Below the pieces are notes generated by a model, which saw only the letters and a list, made by a program, of their open reading frames with translations, searched no databases and was not told the DNA's origin. Below are positions 62,513-64,000 of a stretch of 64,000 nucleotides of DNA, in pieces. Every line of letters starts with the position of its first letter. The stretch's first letter is position 1. Source of the DNA: Pseudonocardia hierapolitana. Lineage in GTDB: Bacteria; Actinomycetota; Actinomycetes; Mycobacteriales; Pseudonocardiaceae. The translations under genes were made by a program, and so were the position numbers. Location: positions 2,914,001-2,978,000 of the forward strand of contig NZ_VIWU01000001.1 of the NCBI RefSeq assembly GCF_007994075.1, given 5' to 3'.

Positions 62513-63389
62513 CCGCGCGCTTGCCGGCCTCGTCACCATCGGTGTTCGGGAGGTCCGGGGCGGGCGCCACGGACCGCACCGGCGGCAGGGGGTTCGACGC
62601 CTCGGAAGGTGCGGAAGCGGCCCGGTCGCGGCTCGGCGCGCCCGTCGCGTTCTCGAAGAAGCGCAGGAGCTCCACCGGCAACGGCATCACGAGCGTGCTG
62701 TTCTGGTCCGAGGCCACGTCGCTGACGGTCTGCAGGAGCCGCAGCTGCAGCGCACCGGGCGTGTCGGCCATGACCCGTGCGGCGTCGGCCAGCCGGGTCG
62801 AGGCCTGGTACTCGCCGTCGGCGGCGATGACCCGGGCGCGGCGGTCCCGCTCGGCCTCCGCCTGGTGCGCCATCGCGCGGCGCATGCTCTCGGGAAGGGC
62901 GATGTCCTTGATCTCGACCCGATCGACGGAGATCCCCCAGTCGTCGGTAGGTGTGTCGATCACCGCACGCAGCTCGGCGTTGACCTGCTCCCGGTCCGAC
63001 AGCATGGTGTCGAGGTCGGCCCGGCCGATCACCGACCGCAGCGACGTCCGCGCGACCTGGGAGATGGCGCCGAGGTAGTTCTCGACGTTGACCACCGCCT
63101 TCACCGGGTCGGTCACCCGGAAGTACACGACGGCGTCGACGCTGAGGGTCACGTTGTCCTTCGTGATCGCGCCCTGCGGCGGGACGTCGAGCACTATGGT
63201 CTGGACGGGCACCTTCACCATCCGGTCTGCGACCGGGATCATCAGCTGCAGGCCCGGCTGCCGCACCACGGGCAGGAGCCGCCCGAAGCGCAGGACCACA
63301 CCCCGCTGGTACTGCTGCACCATCCGGACACCGCTGGCCACCAGCAGGATCACCAGCGCGACGATCACGATCAGTGCGGTTGTGAGCAC
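62481..63389 (-). CDS. SPFH/band-7 protein (slipin type)
   Basis: 302 residues from GTG 63389. One N-terminal helix (ALIVIVALVILLVASGV) is followed by the band-7 domain (VQQYQRGVVLRFGRLLPVVRQPGLQLMIPV; MVKVPVQTIVLDVPPQ; TKDNVTLSVDAVVYFRV) and a coiled coil with AHQAEAERDRRARVIAADGE. The tail is Pro/Ala-rich. Slipins scaffold membrane microdomains; an NfeD partner, usual for this type, is not next to it. Confidence 0.93.
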   Translation of the reverse strand: MLTTALIVIVALVILLVASGVRMVQQYQRGVVLRFGRLLPVVRQPGLQLMIPVADRMVKVPVQTIVLDVPPQGAITKDNVTLSVDAVVYFRVTDPVKAVVNVENYLGAISQVARTSLRSVIGRADLDTMLSDREQVNAELRAVIDTPTDDWGISVDRVEIKDIALPESMRRAMAHQAEAERDRRARVIAADGEYQASTRLADAARVMADTPGALQLRLLQTVSDVASDQNSTLVMPLPVELLRFFENATGAPSRDRAASAPSEASNPLPPVRSVAPAPDLPNTDGDEAGKRAVTTDQEAGPR

Positions 63390-63435
63390 AGCTCCACATC
63401 CTTCGTATGGCGGCTGGTTCCGATCAGGTGCTGAT

Positions 63436-63768
63436 TCAGTCCCAACCGTTCTTCTCGGTGACGGCGAGCAGCAGCCACGGGACGACGACGAGGGTGGTGA
63501 CGAGACCGACAACGGCCCACCACGACGCCGGCAACAGCGAGCCGACGACCACGAGGACGAGCAGCCCAACGAGCAGGAGGCCCGTGGTCGGAACGGACAG
63601 CGGCCACCAGCGTGGCGGCGCCGAGCGGTACCGCCACGGGCGGCTGAGCCTCTGGTCGAGGCGGGGGTCGCTCGCGGCCAGGTCGCGCTCGATGCCGGCG
63701 AGGGTTCGACGCTCCCACTCGGACAGGGCGTCGGGGTCGTCGTGACCGGGAGTGGACGATGCGGTCAT
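63436..63768 (-). CDS. DUF3040 membrane protein
   Basis: 110 residues from ATG 63768. ALSEWERRTLAGIERDLAASDPRL is the DUF3040 start, then two helices (TTGLLLVGLLVLVVVGSLL and WAVVGLVTTLVVVPWLLLAV). A small actinobacterial membrane protein of unknown role. It lies 46 bases upstream of the SPFH gene on the same strand and may be co-transcribed. Confidence 0.9.
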   Translation of the reverse strand: MTASSTPGHDDPDALSEWERRTLAGIERDLAASDPRLDQRLSRPWRYRSAPPRWWPLSVPTTGLLLVGLLVLVVVGSLLPASWWAVVGLVTTLVVVPWLLLAVTEKNGWD

Positions 63769-63883
63769 CGCGGGGCCTTTCGCGCAGTCGGCATGTGCTG
63801 CCGACCAGCCTTCCCGGCACGCCCCGCCCTGATCGTACGTTTCAGCACGTCGACCCACCACCCCGCAGCGGTGCGGATCGAGC

Positions 63884-64000
63884 TCAGGCCCGGCCTTGGT
63901 CGGACTCGTACACGTCGGGAACGCCGTCGGCGTCCGTGTCCCGCTCCTCCTCCGCACAGATGCGCCGGTAGCGCCGGTTGCGCATGCGCAGTACGACCGT
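63884..64000 (-). CDS. C-terminal end of a cut-off protein
   Basis: The minus strand is open to the window edge and ends at 63884. The visible 38 residues end [27 protein letters not shown]. The DTDADGVPD segment resembles a short calcium-loop motif. Too little is left to name it. Confidence 0.5.
   Translation of the reverse strand, partial: TVVLRMRNRRYRRICAEEERDTDADGVPDVYESDQGRA

Overview
The window is very GC-rich DNA densely packed with genes from an actinobacterium. The DivIVA-like protein, the DUF3073 and DUF3040 proteins, the SigE-like and ECF41 sigma factors, the small PurL with separate PurS and PurQ, and an EphE-like hydrolase next to a DUF1469 protein all fit Pseudonocardiales. Pseudonocardia is my best guess, by general resemblance only. 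No rRNA, tRNA, CRISPR array, insertion sequence or phage was found, and no gene-free gap exceeds 300 bases.

Layout. 1-7.6 kb: the end of a nitrobindin-like gene, two low-complexity surface or division proteins on the minus strand (one with a DivIVA head), a Fur-family regulator overlapping a YgfZ-type protein, an MFS transporter and DUF3073. 7.6-21.7 kb: a complete myo-inositol catabolic and uptake operon (iolC, a Cgl0158-type aldolase, iolB, iolD, iolA, a TIM-barrel isomerase, lipoprotein/permease/ATPase of an ABC importer, iolG, a second Gfo/Idh dehydrogenase and a second TIM-barrel isomerase), with a divergent GntR regulator. 22.0-26.0 kb: a LacI regulator divergent from a three-gene operon (PhyH-type dioxygenase, SDR, Gfo/Idh) with a perfect 14-bp palindrome between them; this may feed a modified cyclitol or sugar into the inositol route. 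26-32 kb: NrtR-like regulator, VOC protein, TcmP-like methyltransferase, and a 3.7-kb minus-strand block (LLM oxidoreductase, DoxX-like protein, ECF41 sigma factor, FAD oxidoreductase) bounded by an imperfect ~75-bp direct repeat, then an SRPBCC protein.

32.5-60 kb is dominated by purine biosynthesis: purM, purF, purL, purQ, purS, purC, purB and purD, interspersed with a PAS-GGDEF-EAL protein, a sterol-carrier-fold protein, a second ECF41 sigma factor, an Rrf2/RidA pair, a histidine kinase/receiver/receiver-PP2C signalling cassette, an MBL hydrolase, a DUF2334 deacetylase-like protein, a TetR regulator, a SigE-like sigma factor with a likely membrane partner, threonine aldolase, a potassium channel, an aminotransferase and an unusual secreted acidic Gly-Leu repeat protein. 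60-64 kb: an EphE-like hydrolase, DUF1469 protein, NhaA, a DUF1707 protein, an SPFH protein, DUF3040 and a cut-off gene.

The most unusual signals are: (i) several short repeat arrays in or beside intergenic gaps whose words recur at fixed spacing (20, 22 or 30 bp) and switch orientation at a centre, one of them placed in frame at the start of iolB; (ii) the ECF41 block with its flanking duplication and matching ECF41-type promoters at both ECF41 loci; (iii) the secreted Gly-Leu/Asp repeat protein; (iv) the PhyH-SDR-Gfo operon next to the inositol genes.
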